A stretch of 64,000 bases of DNA, taken from contig NC_084893.1 of the NCBI RefSeq assembly GCF_958979055.1, positions 28,804,487 to 28,868,486 on the forward strand. Reading direction: 5' to 3'. The notes beneath the pieces are model-generated. The model saw nothing but the letters and a program-made list of their open reading frames with translations. It ran no database searches and was not told the origin of the DNA. Of this stretch, positions 23,779 through 34,608 are shown one piece after another. The first letter of the stretch is position 1. The number at the start of each line of letters is the position of its first letter. The position numbers and the translations under genes are program-made. This DNA comes from Alnus glutinosa. Its lineage: Eukaryota; Streptophyta; Magnoliopsida; Fagales; Betulaceae.

Positions 23779-24337
23779 TAAGGGGAAAATCATATTTAGC
23801 CTTTTAAGTTTTTATTTTATTTGAATTTGGTCAGTAAATTTTTAATTTCAAGAATATGATCCTTAGGTTTTGCACAAAGTTTATATAGGCCCCTCTATCA
23901 CTTTTTTTGTCAATTAATAGTTTGTTATATTTTATGTGTGTCTCAATTTGACACATTAGGGTCCATATTAGCACATAATACAAATGTCATGTCATTAAGC
24001 GTTAAGTCAACCATAAAAAATAAAATGAAGACCTAATTCTAGAAGGAAACAAAAAAAAAAAATCATCTTCTTCATCATCCTAATCTTCTAAATTTGTAAC
24101 ATTTGAGATAAAATTGTTCACTTTGATGCTAACATAGACATTGACATTGTATTCAATGTTGACATGAACCCTGGCTTGTCAAATGAAAGACGTGACGAAT
24201 GAAGAATTGACAGTAAAGTAATAAAGAGACCAATTTAAAATTTTAACAAAACCTAAAGACTTTATTTTTTAAATTGAAAACTTAAGGATTAAATTCAAAT
24301 CAGATGAAAACTTAAGGACTAAATATGACTTTTTCCT
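23779..24337. mobile_element. Inverted-repeat MITE of about 560 bp
   Basis: The arms of about 90 bp begin AAAATCATATTTAG on the left and, reversed, AAAAGTCATATTTAG on the right, with GGATTAA outside both ends as a likely target duplication. The interior is non-coding. Confidence 0.7.
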
Positions 24338-24798
24338 TGGATTAAAGGATGAATTGAAGATAATTTAGCTTATTTTGGAGGAAAGCATTAGGTAGTTTTG
24401 TTAATATATTTTGAAAGGTGTTTTCATGTTTTTATTTGAAAAATATTTTGATGCAATGTAAAAATATTTTATATTTTGATGAATATTTTGTATTTGAATG
24501 GTTTGTTAATATTTTTTATTTAAAAGAAAAAAATAGAAAACACAAAACAAATATTTTTGGAGCTCAAATTCCTAAAAAGTGGTACACCAATAATAGTGGT
24601 AGGTCTATTGGTACTTGCCTAGAATTTAACATAATGTTACTCAAAATAAGTAGTCATTGTTAATAGGTTAAAAGCTCTCAAGAATCTCTGCCCAATGCAT
24701 AATTTTAAAGTACACAATAACTCTTATCACTATTTTGGTTTTTTGTTTGGATCCACTCATTTTTCTTTTATAGGATTGGCCACTTCTTCTTCTGGACA
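24338..24798. other. AT-rich spacer
   Basis: No gene or repeat structure recognised. Confidence 0.35.
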
Positions 24799-24946
24799 GT
24801 GCTACAGAGTAGCAAAATTTTCGGAATTCATCCGGAAATTTTGCTACCCCATGACATTCTTGTAATTATGATAATTACAAGAATGCCATGGTGAAGCAAA
24901 ATTTCCGGATAAATTCCGGAAATTTTGCTTCACCTAAGCATTACCC
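24799..24946. mobile_element. Composite palindrome with three hairpins
   Basis: Three perfect or near-perfect palindromes lie side by side: 24809-24847 (GTAGCAAAATTT arms), 24850-24890 (ACATTCTTGTAATTAT arms) and 24891-24933 (GTGAAGCAAAATTTCCGG arms). The first and third are near copies, so the whole segment is also one large inverted repeat centred near 24870. It is probably a small MITE; no clear target duplication. Confidence 0.75.
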
Positions 24947-25901
24947 TCTTCTTCTTCGTCGTTTTGAGTGACTTCCTTTTAGATCACGAGCGGTAAAAAT
25001 TTTCATATAACCCTTTCCTTAAATCAATTAGAAAAAAATAGAAAAAAAAATACACAATAACCTTAAATTGTGCTAAGAACTCTATTAAGATACATCTTAC
25101 ACTATATTTTGACTTCTAAAACATGCTGCATTTATTTTCATGGTTGGTAATTTTTTTTTGCATGACCCGCAACATAATATAAAATTAACGTGTTCAAGTT
25201 AAACGATTTGTCATGTTTAATTAAATAGATTAAGTTAGAAATAATATATATAATTTTATAGTCTTGACATGCTCATTAGTGCTAATAATTTTTATCGCAA
25301 CTCGTTTAATTAATAAAATCAAATTAAAATTAATATTTATAATCTCATTTTCGTCCACGACATGATTCACACCCTATACATATAATAAAGTATTTTCTAA
25401 GAAAGTCTTATGTTTCTACTGGTTGTCAATCACTGATCAATCACATTCTAAATGGCAAGTCTTATCAGAATACGTAGCTCTGAGGTGTTCTGTTCACCAG
25501 ACTTGCTCAACCAATCCAAAGTCCAAAAACTAAAATAAAAAATAAAAAAGTATAATTTTTTTTCTAAACCGGGGGTGTAAAAGTAATTTTTTATAAGCCT
25601 ACTAATATATATATATATATAATTTTTTTTTTAACTAATACATATTTTATTAAACATACATGAAACCATTAACAAATTATGTAAGTAAGACTAAATTATA
25701 AAAAATTACTCAAATAATACCCAAAAAAAAAAAAAAAAAAAATTAATAAAGGACCCAAATGCCATTGATAAAATTATTCAGCCCTGAATTTACAGTTCAC
25801 ATTCTGTCAACTACGAAACAAAAGGAAGGTACACAAAAACGAAAGGAAAAACAAAACAATAAAAAGGGTTAGAAATATTACATAGGTTTCGATGGTTTCT
25901 A
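24947..25901. other. Spacer with decayed repeat
   Basis: At about 25160-25380, on the minus strand, there is a decayed relative of the tandem repeat seen at 42.67-43.12 kb. A short (TA)n lies near 25605-25621. The 3' UTR of the small membrane protein gene should be at the right end. Confidence 0.4.
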
Positions 25902-26192
25902 CTACTCGTCGGACTTGAAACTCTCAACGGGGTGGTCAGGTTGGCCGGCAACGTAGTGGAGGAGGCCCTCGCCGGCTTTGGAGTCGCCGGAGGCGTCGGT
26001 GGACGGTACGGAGGTTCTGCCGAAGACGATAACGGCGAAGAGGAAGAGAGCGGTGGAGAGGAAGAGGGGCCAGAAGTAGGCCAAGATGGTGAGGAAACGA
26101 GGTATGAAGACAACGAAGAGGGTCATGAAAAAGATAGAGAGGACAAAGAGGATGTGGAACTTGTACTGGGTGAGCTTTTCTGAGATCTCCAT
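25902..26192 (-). CDS. Small two-helix membrane protein
   Basis: A single-exon gene of 96 residues, starting MEISEKLTQYKFHILF. Two hydrophobic segments (about 11-30 and 35-57; the second holds ILAYFWPLFLSTALFLFAVI) are followed by a hydrophilic tail of about 38 residues ending ESFKSDE. I recall similar small unnamed membrane proteins in other plants, but no function. The GC content is higher than in the flanks and the frame is clean, which supports a real gene. The upstream 150 bp on the minus strand (26193-26345) look like a 5' UTR and promoter. Confidence 0.72.
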   Translation of the reverse strand: MEISEKLTQYKFHILFVLSIFFMTLFVVFIPRFLTILAYFWPLFLSTALFLFAVIVFGRTSVPSTDASGDSKAGEGLLHYVAGQPDHPVESFKSDE

Positions 26193-26345
26193 GGCTTAGG
26201 ACCTTGGATGACAGAGGAGAGTTGCGTTGGTGTTGGATTTTGTAGAGAGAGAGTGTGGGAAGGGCCGGAACTCGGAAGGCTAGACTCTATGTCTGTGTGT
26301 GTGCAGAGATTCTCTGATGAGGGGAAAGTGTTTTCCTTTACACTC

Positions 26346-26975
26346 ACCTTTTTTTGTCTTCGTTTATGGGGGATTTAACTTGCTATTTCTTTACTAAAAT
26401 GCCCATCTTGTGTTGTTTTTGGTCCTTTTTTTTTAAAAAAAAAAATTAAAATAATAACTTTTTTTTTTAAAAAAAATAGTCTTTATAATTGGCATAATTT
26501 ACAAATCACTCTATATGATATAAAAATGATAATTTTAAAGTCTTTGCAGTGTACGAAAATTACAAATTATTCATTGAAGCCGTTTTCCATCCACAAAATT
26601 AACAGAATCTATTAGGTTGTCATGTTAGTGCTAATAAAAACATAACATGTGTCACTTTTAATAAAAAAATATTGATATATTATAAATTAAAAACTTAAAA
26701 TATTATTTAAAAAGGGGGGAGGGGTGTTTGGGAGGGGTGGCTGTAACGGGGGTAGCCTCCTACCTCCCCAATCCTATGTGGTGTGGTTTTCATCGAACTT
26801 TGTGCATAGGGATTGATTTTTGGGGAGGTAGAGGCTACCCCAAAAAATGATTCTTCGGTTTCACATCATATATTAAGTTCTTTCTTAATTTATAATAAAG
26901 TATGAACTAATTAATTAATAATAATAATTAAATTTGTAAGAGCTTTATCAATAAATTATAGAAATCTTAATATCC
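26346..26975. other. Spacer with an inverted repeat
   Basis: At about 26745-26855, GGGTAGCCTCCTACCTCCCCA and its near reverse complement lie about 65 bases apart, so this may be a small MITE. The rest is AT-rich with no gene. Confidence 0.45.
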
Positions 26976-27163
26976 TAACAAAACAGTGCCGGACCCAGGC
27001 TTGTATAAATGAAGGGGCCAAATTAAAAATAATAAATTGAGGGGGTAAAACTAAAAAAATTAAAAAGTCAAGGAGTAAAATTTTAAATTTTTTTTTTTTG
27101 GAAAAATTTTAGGGCTTGGGGGCAGGTCCCGGGCCCCTATACAGGTCCGCCCCTATAACAAAA
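26976..27163. mobile_element. hAT-type MITE
   Basis: A 172-bp body (26984-27155) starts CAGTGCCGGACC and ends GGTCCGCCCCTA, imperfect inverted ends. TAACAAAA is repeated at both sides (26976-26983 and 27156-27163). An 8-bp duplication is the mark of hAT elements. Confidence 0.8.
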
Positions 27164-27632
27164 TATTATTGCATACACTTTCTACATATAAGAAGAACAG
27201 ATCTAGACCCTTTATTATGTGAAAATCCTAAGAATATTTTGATATCTTCATTGAAATACTATATGATATTTACTGTCTTTTTATGCTAAAATATTACATA
27301 TAAGCATTAAGCACTTCGTTTTATAAGAGAGAACTATTCTTTTTTATTTTATTAGTCAATGAGAAGATTTGAATCGGTTGCGAATTTCTTGCGCAATATG
27401 TACGGCTATGGTTTGTTAATCAAGACAGGATTTTGGGAATCAAAAAGAAATTTAACCCATATTTTACATAACTATATTTGTAAATCGATGTTATTAGAGG
27501 AAAGTACATATAAATTATGGATTGCACTAATAATATTATTTAATAGATTGCTACACGACTGCCATACAATTAAAATGATATGACAATATAAATTAGTCAC
27601 TATTTCAACAGTCACATAACAGTTTACTAAAT
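27164..27632. other. AT-rich spacer
   Basis: No gene recognised. The open frame at 27359-27583 has no family resemblance. Confidence 0.35.
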
Positions 27633-28014
27633 AACATTACTCATATGTTTTATTTTCTTTAAATCTGCCTTCATGGGCGATCTATGGGATGAAAGTTAGT
27701 CAGGTGTGAGTGATTATCTCCCACGGCCGGTTTAAATAAATTTTTAGGATATTTTGTTAACCTTGTCTTAAATTTAGTATGCTCAGAGCAGATCTTTAAC
27801 TATTTTTGTACATGGGTTAGCGAAAGATGAAAGTCATAGATAACACTTTATTGTAATAATTTTGTTTGTATCTTTGACTATGTAATCTCATAACATGTGA
27901 CTATGATTTTGTAGAGGTTTATGCTTTGTGGTGTGAGAGCATTATGCTCATGATCTTTAATCAATGAAATACTCAGATCTTTCATTCAAAAAAAAAAAAA
28001 AACATTACTTATAT
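27633..28014 (+). mobile_element. Truncated non-LTR retroposon with poly-A tail
   Basis: A segment of about 354 bp (27647-28000) ends in a poly-A tail (about 27988-28000). It is flanked by a 14-bp duplication that differs at one base: AACATTACTCATAT (27633-27646) and AACATTACTTATAT (28001-28014). The 3' part, with a TCAATGAAAT word before the tail, resembles a LINE 3' UTR. No coding sequence was recognised. Confidence 0.7.
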
Positions 28015-28081
28015 AGTAAAACCAATTCTCATAACATATCACTCAATTACGGATAGTCCAAAAGCCAATTGTCAACAGATT

Positions 28082-28359
28082 AAAGGCCCCTTTAATAACC
28101 CCCTCCCTTCACCGTCTTCTTAATTTTCACTCTCTCAAAAAACATCAATTTCAAAACATTCTTAACATTTTTTACTTTTTATATCACATTAACAATTTTT
28201 TATTATTATTTACATAAAAAAAACTCACTACAATACAATTTTTTTTAACTTTTTTATATAATTTTTTTCTACTTTATATTACATCAATCATTTTTTACTT
28301 TCACTCAATAAAAAAATTCCCCCCAAGGAGAGGGGAGAGGGGTTATTAAACGGGGCCTA
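28082..28359. mobile_element. Tourist-like MITE
   Basis: The ends are inverted repeats: AGGCCCCTTTAATAACCCCC on the left and, reversed, AGGCCCCGTTTAATAACCCC on the right. The interior is very AT-rich. Flanking TAA/AAA is close to the TWA target of Harbinger elements but not exact. Confidence 0.65.
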
Positions 28360-28858
28360 AAAATTTTTCTTTAAATTGGGTTGAAAAAAATTTCTTAACC
28401 TTTCTATTAAATTTATATGTCTTTAGAATGCTCAATTTTTATATGCATTTTGAATCACATACCGGTTAATTCTATTAAAAATACATGTGATAATTACATA
28501 TTATAAAGTAAAATATTAGTTAAATAGACTATTATTTAATCAGTCAAAACTTGAAAAATGTTTGAATATATTAAGGGATTTGATTTTAATCTCCTATAAG
28601 GCTATAATTAGATTTGATAGTGTAATCAAATCATATTAATTTGATTGTCATACTTATTTATTATAATTCTCCTATAAATAGGGATATTTTGTATAGTAAT
28701 ATATTCGAGTGAATAAGAGAAAGATTTAGCCTTAAGACTTTATAATGTGGAACAGTAAAAGTATATTATAGACTAAATCACGTAAAATCTCTTATATTTT
28801 ATTTACTTTATTTCGCTTTATTTTTCTTTAGCGTTATATTTTCTTTCAAAGAATAAGG
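28360..28858. other. AT-rich spacer
   Basis: No gene or repeat recognised. Confidence 0.35.
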
Positions 28859-28984
28859 TAACCTTTTTTTTTTTTTTTTTTTGACATGTCCACATAAGAG
28901 AGGGAATGAGGATTCGAACTAGTGACCTTCGCTTCACGAGGCATGGTCTCCAGCCGATTGAGCTACCCCTTGAGGACTAACCTT
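28859..28984 (-). mobile_element. tRNA-derived SINE
   Basis: On the minus strand, a tRNA-like head holds an A box (TAGCTCAATCGGC) and a B box (GTTCGAATCC), followed by a short body and a poly-A tail (the T run at about 28864-28882 on the plus strand). TAACCTT flanks both ends (28859-28865 and 28978-28984). The element is short, about 112 bp. Confidence 0.8.
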
Positions 28985-30206
28985 ATTTGGTTTGGCTTTG
29001 AGATTGTAAAAATATATTCCAATTCTCCAGATAATATAATAGGGGAGCACAAGAAGTGTTGAAGAGTTCATCGTGATTTTGGGTTACCGAAGAGTCTTCT
29101 AACTGCGCGGTGACGGAATCAAAAAGGTTTTTATAAAGACAAATATTAATTTAATAGTCGAATTAACTTTTTTTCGACCAATTTTTTTTTTTTTTTTTTT
29201 TAAAATAAAAATAAAAATCAACAATTTTTACTCCTTTTTAGGTGAAGAAAAAAAGGGGGTGTAAAGGTCATTTTAGAAAAGGAAAAAAATAATAATTCAT
29301 GCACAAACACCGTTGGTCACTTCTCTGCAACTGTCGGCTATTGTTTTCTTTTCAAAATGAACCTCGTTTGGCTTTAACCACGGTTTTTTTGTAAGTTTGT
29401 GGGGGAAGATAAGATAAGATTTAAAAACATGGTGCTGTAATTCGAGGCCGAAAGTGATTCCAAGTTGGAATGATTATATTCCAAGACCTTTTAAATTGGG
29501 TTTTCTAGATGTCGGTGTCACATGTTTAGAGGTTTTTTTTTTTTTGGTCAAAAATTAAAATATTTTGTGCTAAATCTTGAAAAATTATTCGAAAAATATT
29601 TTTCAATGTTTCACTCATATGAAAAATTGTCAAATATTTTTTAAATTCTCATAAATTTGAGGAGCTGTGAGGAAAAGAGAGAGACGGACAAAAAGAAACT
29701 GCAAAGAAAGAGAGTGTGATAATACTATAATATAATGCATTTGGACGTGAAATTGAAATCTAACGCAGTTGTCTAACAACATTACTTGCAAATTTGGCAA
29801 GCAATTGTGAGGCCTTTGTGGGACTAACCGGGCAGCTTGAGGCCTGTTCAGACAACTACGTCTCGTAAGGAACTTTTTCACAATTGTCTGTTTGGGAGTG
29901 CGGTAGAGCGACCAAAAAAATGGTTTACGTAGATGAAGAGCGTAAACCGTTTTACACCTCGTAAATGTTATTTTCCTTGATTAACTTAAAACATTTTCCG
30001 GTTGACCAATTTTTACGCCGCACCAAAACACTCAAAAATAAGGAAAACATTTTCTAATAAATATTTTACATTGAAACAAACATAGCTTCGTCATCAAATA
30101 TCAATTTAAGATTAGGAAATCACAAGTTCTCTCTCTCTATTGTTTAATTAAATAATTATATTCATCATTTTTTGTCAATTTAAAATTTTGGAATAATTAG
30201 TAGTTT
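28985..30206. other. Spacer with possible hAT fragment
   Basis: At about 29888-30040, TGTTTGGGAGTGCGGT and the partly inverted CCGCACCAAAACACTC suggest a decayed hAT-like MITE. The rest is AT-rich with no gene. Confidence 0.4.
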
Positions 30207-30711
30207 AACATTTTCTGGTTGGCGGCTAGGACGTCGGATCATACTCTGCTTTGGGTGACCTTTTGTGAGCAGCCCCCAGAGCCATACTCTTACTGTAGAG
30301 GTTTCAAATTTGAAGACAAGTGGACTATGGACGATGAATGGCAGGGCATCGTATCTTCAGCTTGAGGGAATGATAGCTCATGCTCTCGGTTCAGAGCAGG
30401 TTATCCGAGTGCCAATATGCTCTAACACAATGGAGTCGCCAAAAATTTGGAAATGAGGTGGACCAACTAAAACAGAAGACTAAGCTTCTGCAAGACCTCT
30501 AGCAAAAGGCTAACTCGGAACTGATTGAGTATATTAAAACCTTGCAGGTTGAAATAGACGAAATTCTTGCTAGGGAAGATGCCAGTCGGAAGCAACATGC
30601 TAAACAGAATTGGTATCAAATGGGGAATCGCAACACTCAATTAACCACCGACAGAAGATGAATAGCATTTGCTGCATTATTGATGAGCAGAGCAAAACTT
30701 GGCGACATAAG

Positions 30712-32597
30712 TGATAAGCGTTGAATGTTTACATTCAAAGCCCTTTAATTCGCATATGTTAAACCCTAAAATGTGTTGTTAAATAATGTGTTATTGTGTT
30801 TTAGTGTTTCTACTCTTTTTTAGGTCTTAATTGGAAACAAGAGCAAAATCAGCACCATTAGGCCTAAGGTACATCAATGACAAAATTGAAGACATTTGAG
30901 GTCCAAAATGCTCCTGCCAAGTAGAGCAAAAATCGGTCAAGTATAATCGATCGATCAAACTTTCCATGCATAAAAAATGTGATCGATCGATTTTGCATTC
31001 GAACTTAAAGAGATCGATCTACATGCGATCGATCGAATTTTTCAAGGCTAAATCATGCGATCGATCGAATTTTTCAAGGTTAAATAAATCGATCGATTGA
31101 CTTCGGATATTTCAGAAAAAATCTTCAGATGTCGACATATTTTTGTGTGATCCAAATTCATCCTCAAGCTGTGCGGTTCTAATCAGATGTTATCACCATC
31201 AATTTGATTGGGTTGAATTTATTGTATCAAATCCTCTATAAATAAAGGATGGGCGTGAGAGTTGAAGGGGAGAGAGTTTTTAGTGATTTTTTTAGTTTTA
31301 GTTTTTGGTGCATTTCTTTGATGCACACTTTCTCTTATGTTTTCCAGAGAGCTTAGATTTAGTGTGTTCTAGTTCTATAACTCATTTTAATTATGTTTTT
31401 ATTCAAGCAAAGTTTTAATTTAGTTGATGTAATTGTTCTAAATATTTTCCAGCAACTTCTTTCTTCTTCTTTTTCTTGTTTGTTTCATTTTATGCTTGAG
31501 ACAACCCTGGAATCCGAAAAATTCCAGAGAGTTTAGCTAGTTCCTTTAATGTTTTTCTTTAGATTTTCCCTCTCCTCAATTCTTGTTCTTTCTTGTCCTT
31601 AGTTCTTTTATTAAATTAAGTTGTTTTACCCAATGTTAGTTTCAATTGTAGTTTGTAATCCTCTTAGGGAAATGGGTTCTTCTTATTTTATAAGAGAATC
31701 TCATATCTCCATGAGTAGCTAAACTAGTTATAGGGTTTTGATGAAACTCCTTCCAATTGCCATGGTTTGATTGTGTATTCTTGAGTTTTCATACATGTGT
31801 GATGATTACATAGCCTAGAGGTTTGCAAAACTTTTGTGAATGTTCTTCAAAACAAATTTAATCTTGAAAAGAAGGATCTCTTGTCTATGAGAATCCCTTG
31901 AATCTTGATTGGACTCAACATTCCCATCTCATTTGATGAAGGAAATGATGGTTATGTAATAGTGCTTGTGACACAATTTATGTGAACTCGATAAATCATG
32001 CTATGGAATATGTATTATTCCACATCCTTTTAGTTTAATTATTGCTTAGATGCTTTTCCATTACAGTGTAATTTTATGTGGAGGTTATGTGCTAAACTAA
32101 AATGATTTATTCTTTTTCCATAGATGTGTATGCTTATTGAAAGGTCTTATTAATCATTCATGCATAGATACTAATTGAATGATTATTGTATAAGTAAATG
32201 GATTATCATTACCTTTGAACTAAAGTAATTTCATGTTGAGATCGTTATGTGATTGACAATCATTACGCCCTCGTATTATACTTGTGAGTGAAACTCGAGA
32301 TGAACATAATATCCCATTTGTATGAGGATTGAGTGAATTCAATGCCTTATACTTTCCATTTTCTTAAAATCTCTCCACTTTAATTGTTTTTAGTTCATGT
32401 TAACTTAGAGATAAAAATCAAACAAAAATCTTCTTTAAAATTTAATTAGAGAAAGTCTTAAGTATTTCATAACTGAACAACCCTCAATCCTTGTGGTACG
32501 ATTCCCTCTTTAGTCGTATTCTGCAAAGCCTCGTACTATTGTGAGTGCTTATAAATATTAAAATCCACGTACGGAATCGTCTAGACTCGACGTACCA
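30712..32597 (+). mobile_element. Solo LTR, probably Ty3/gypsy, inside the LINE
   Basis: A 1886-bp segment starts TGATAAGCG and ends GACGTACCA. It has the TG...CA ends of an LTR and a 5-bp duplication ATAAG on both sides (30707-30711 and 32598-32602). It interrupts the LINE cleanly. A TATA box (CTATAAATA, about 31236-31244) lies about 520 bp in, as expected for an LTR promoter. The closing part (GGTACGATTCC ... GTACGGAATCGTCTAG) resembles long plant gypsy LTRs. There is no internal region or second LTR, so it is a recombination remnant. Age unknown, but younger than the LINE. Confidence 0.82.
30940..31105. repeat. Cluster of ATCGATCGAT palindromes
   Basis: At least six copies of (G)ATCGATCGA(T) or close variants occur within about 165 bp, inside the U3 part of the solo LTR at 30712-32597. 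Two carry the same following word, GAATTTTTCAAGG. Confidence 0.85.
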
Positions 32598-32974
32598 ATA
32601 AGAAGGAGATTAGTAGGGTTTTTCTATCCTACTATGAGAAGATGTTTACATTCCAGCAACCGATTGGTCTTGCAGTCTGCTTATCGCATGTGGAAACCCG
32701 TGTTTTTGAAACTATTAATGAATGGTTGCTTCAACCTTTCACAGGGGAGGAAGTCAGCATCGGCAATGCTCTATTCCAAATGCACCCATTAAAGTCCCCT
32801 AGACCTTATGGTTTTGCAACATGTTTTTACCAGAAGACATGGCCCACGGTGGAACACGAGGTAACTTTTGCAGCTCTTTTTTTGAATGGGGGCCAATTTG
32901 ATAGGGGGATTAATTCCACCGATATCATTCTCATTCCCAAAGTCTCTAACCCCTCCAAGGTGACCGATTATAGG

Positions 32975-34608
32975 TGTTGGACCACAAAGGGTACAAACCC
33001 AAGTGTAAGTTTTCGCAAGTAATAAATTACGGTAAGTCCGAGGTCGATCCACAAGGAATGGTTAGACACGAGAGAATAATTTTTATTATTATGCAGAAAA
33101 GAAAAAAAAAATAGGAATTTTGCTTTTGGTTTCCCACTTGAAAGTGGAGCAGAGAAATATAATTTAAATTAAAAAGTAAACTATGAAACTAAAATAAATA
33201 AATTTGATTTGGAAGATAATATTGGAAAAGACTAGGGATTCAATGATCCACCTGATATTTTATTATGTATTCATGAGACATAAAAAAAATATAAAATAGA
33301 TCAAACATGGGTTGATTGAGAATTTGATTTCAAAAACATGAAACAATAAATTAAGCATTCCATATATTTTCGCATCATATCAAATCAAACAAAGTAAGCA
33401 TTTGATATAAACAAAAATCACAAGGAATCAAAATAAACTTGTCTCATTAAATTACTCTCAAATAAAAATCATCCCCAAAATTTAATCATTCATCTATGAA
33501 AAACAAATGATATAGTCTCAAGAACATATAATAAAAATACTAGGCTTCACCTCTAGCCCTAGCTAGAGGTTTAGCCACTCATATTTATTAAAATAAATTC
33601 TATAATCAAAGTACTAAACATAAATTGAAAACAAATAAAATAAAAAATCCAAACTCTGCGCATCTATGCTTTTCCGTGCTCCTTGGCTCTTCTCTCCCCC
33701 CTCTCCTCTGGCTTTGACTTTTTATATATATTGCAAGACGCATGACTCCTAGATTTTAAAAGGAATGCTCCACACGTCAACGTTTGACCCTTATTTCTTT
33801 CCTTTATGATTTCCGGATTTCTTACACTCAATGTCACGGCACCCCTCTAACGTACGTGAATGCAAGAGAACTGAAAAGGGAAGACTCAATTCGGTGCTGC
33901 TTGTTTATGGAAAGAGCGCGTCTCTCTTTTGAAAGTCTTGTCCCTCTTCTTCACGTGGACCTTTTATTGGAAAGAAAATCTTGTCCTTGCTGCCAGTTAT
34001 AGAGATAAAAAGTAGTGCATGTATTTGATCTCTTGCCTTGCATGTTTATGGAAAGAAATCATGTGGTTGGTGCCTTCTCAATCCTCAGTAAAAGATCGTG
34101 TGATCCTCGAGAGAGAACGTGCGCCAGTTCTGGAGTGTCGCTAATCATATGGACAAAGTGTGTCTTTGGTTTGCCAAATCTCCATGTTTTAATTTCTTAA
34201 TTCTTTCTTTCTTTCTTAAGGATTTAATGCAGGTCAATGAATGCTCTTTCTTGCAGTTCTACATGCATGGAAATTTGGAAGGAAATCATGTAATTTGGTG
34301 GGACCAATTTGGAAAGAGCAAGTCATTGCCGCACCCTTGCATGGAAATATCTAGCCCTCTTCCTTTCCTCTTTATTTGTTTCTTTTTTTGATCTTCTCTT
34401 TGGTCCCCCCGAGTGGTCCAGCCGCTTGAAAGCCACAACAATTCCTACGAAAAGAAATACAATTCATTTGCATTTATATCAATTTAAGTTCAAATTGAAT
34501 AATTAAACAATATTCCCCAATTAAATATAAAATGCAAGAATTAGGATAAAACATAGTATGATAATACTTATTTTAATAAAGAAAATATGCACTTTTAAGC
34601 AATTATCA
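32975..34608 (-). mobile_element. Second solo LTR, probably Ty3/gypsy, inside the LINE
   Basis: A 1634-bp segment. Read on the minus strand it starts TGATAATTGCTTAAAAGTGC and ends GTGGTCCAACA. ATAGG flanks it on both sides (32970-32974 and 34609-34613) and the LINE reading (TDYR/PISLCN) resumes exactly after it. On the minus strand a TATATATAAAAAG box lies at about 33722-33734. The minus-strand end (GTGGATCGACCTCGGACTTACC) is typical of gypsy LTRs. No internal region is left. It differs from the other solo LTR, so a different family inserted. Confidence 0.82.

Noticed and set aside
27359-27583. Open frame in AT-rich spacer
   Set aside because: No family resemblance, no splice partners, composition like its surroundings.
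28880-28980. Possible tRNA gene
   Set aside because: A and B boxes are present, but the acceptor stem is absent and there is a poly-A tail with flanking duplications, so it is a SINE.
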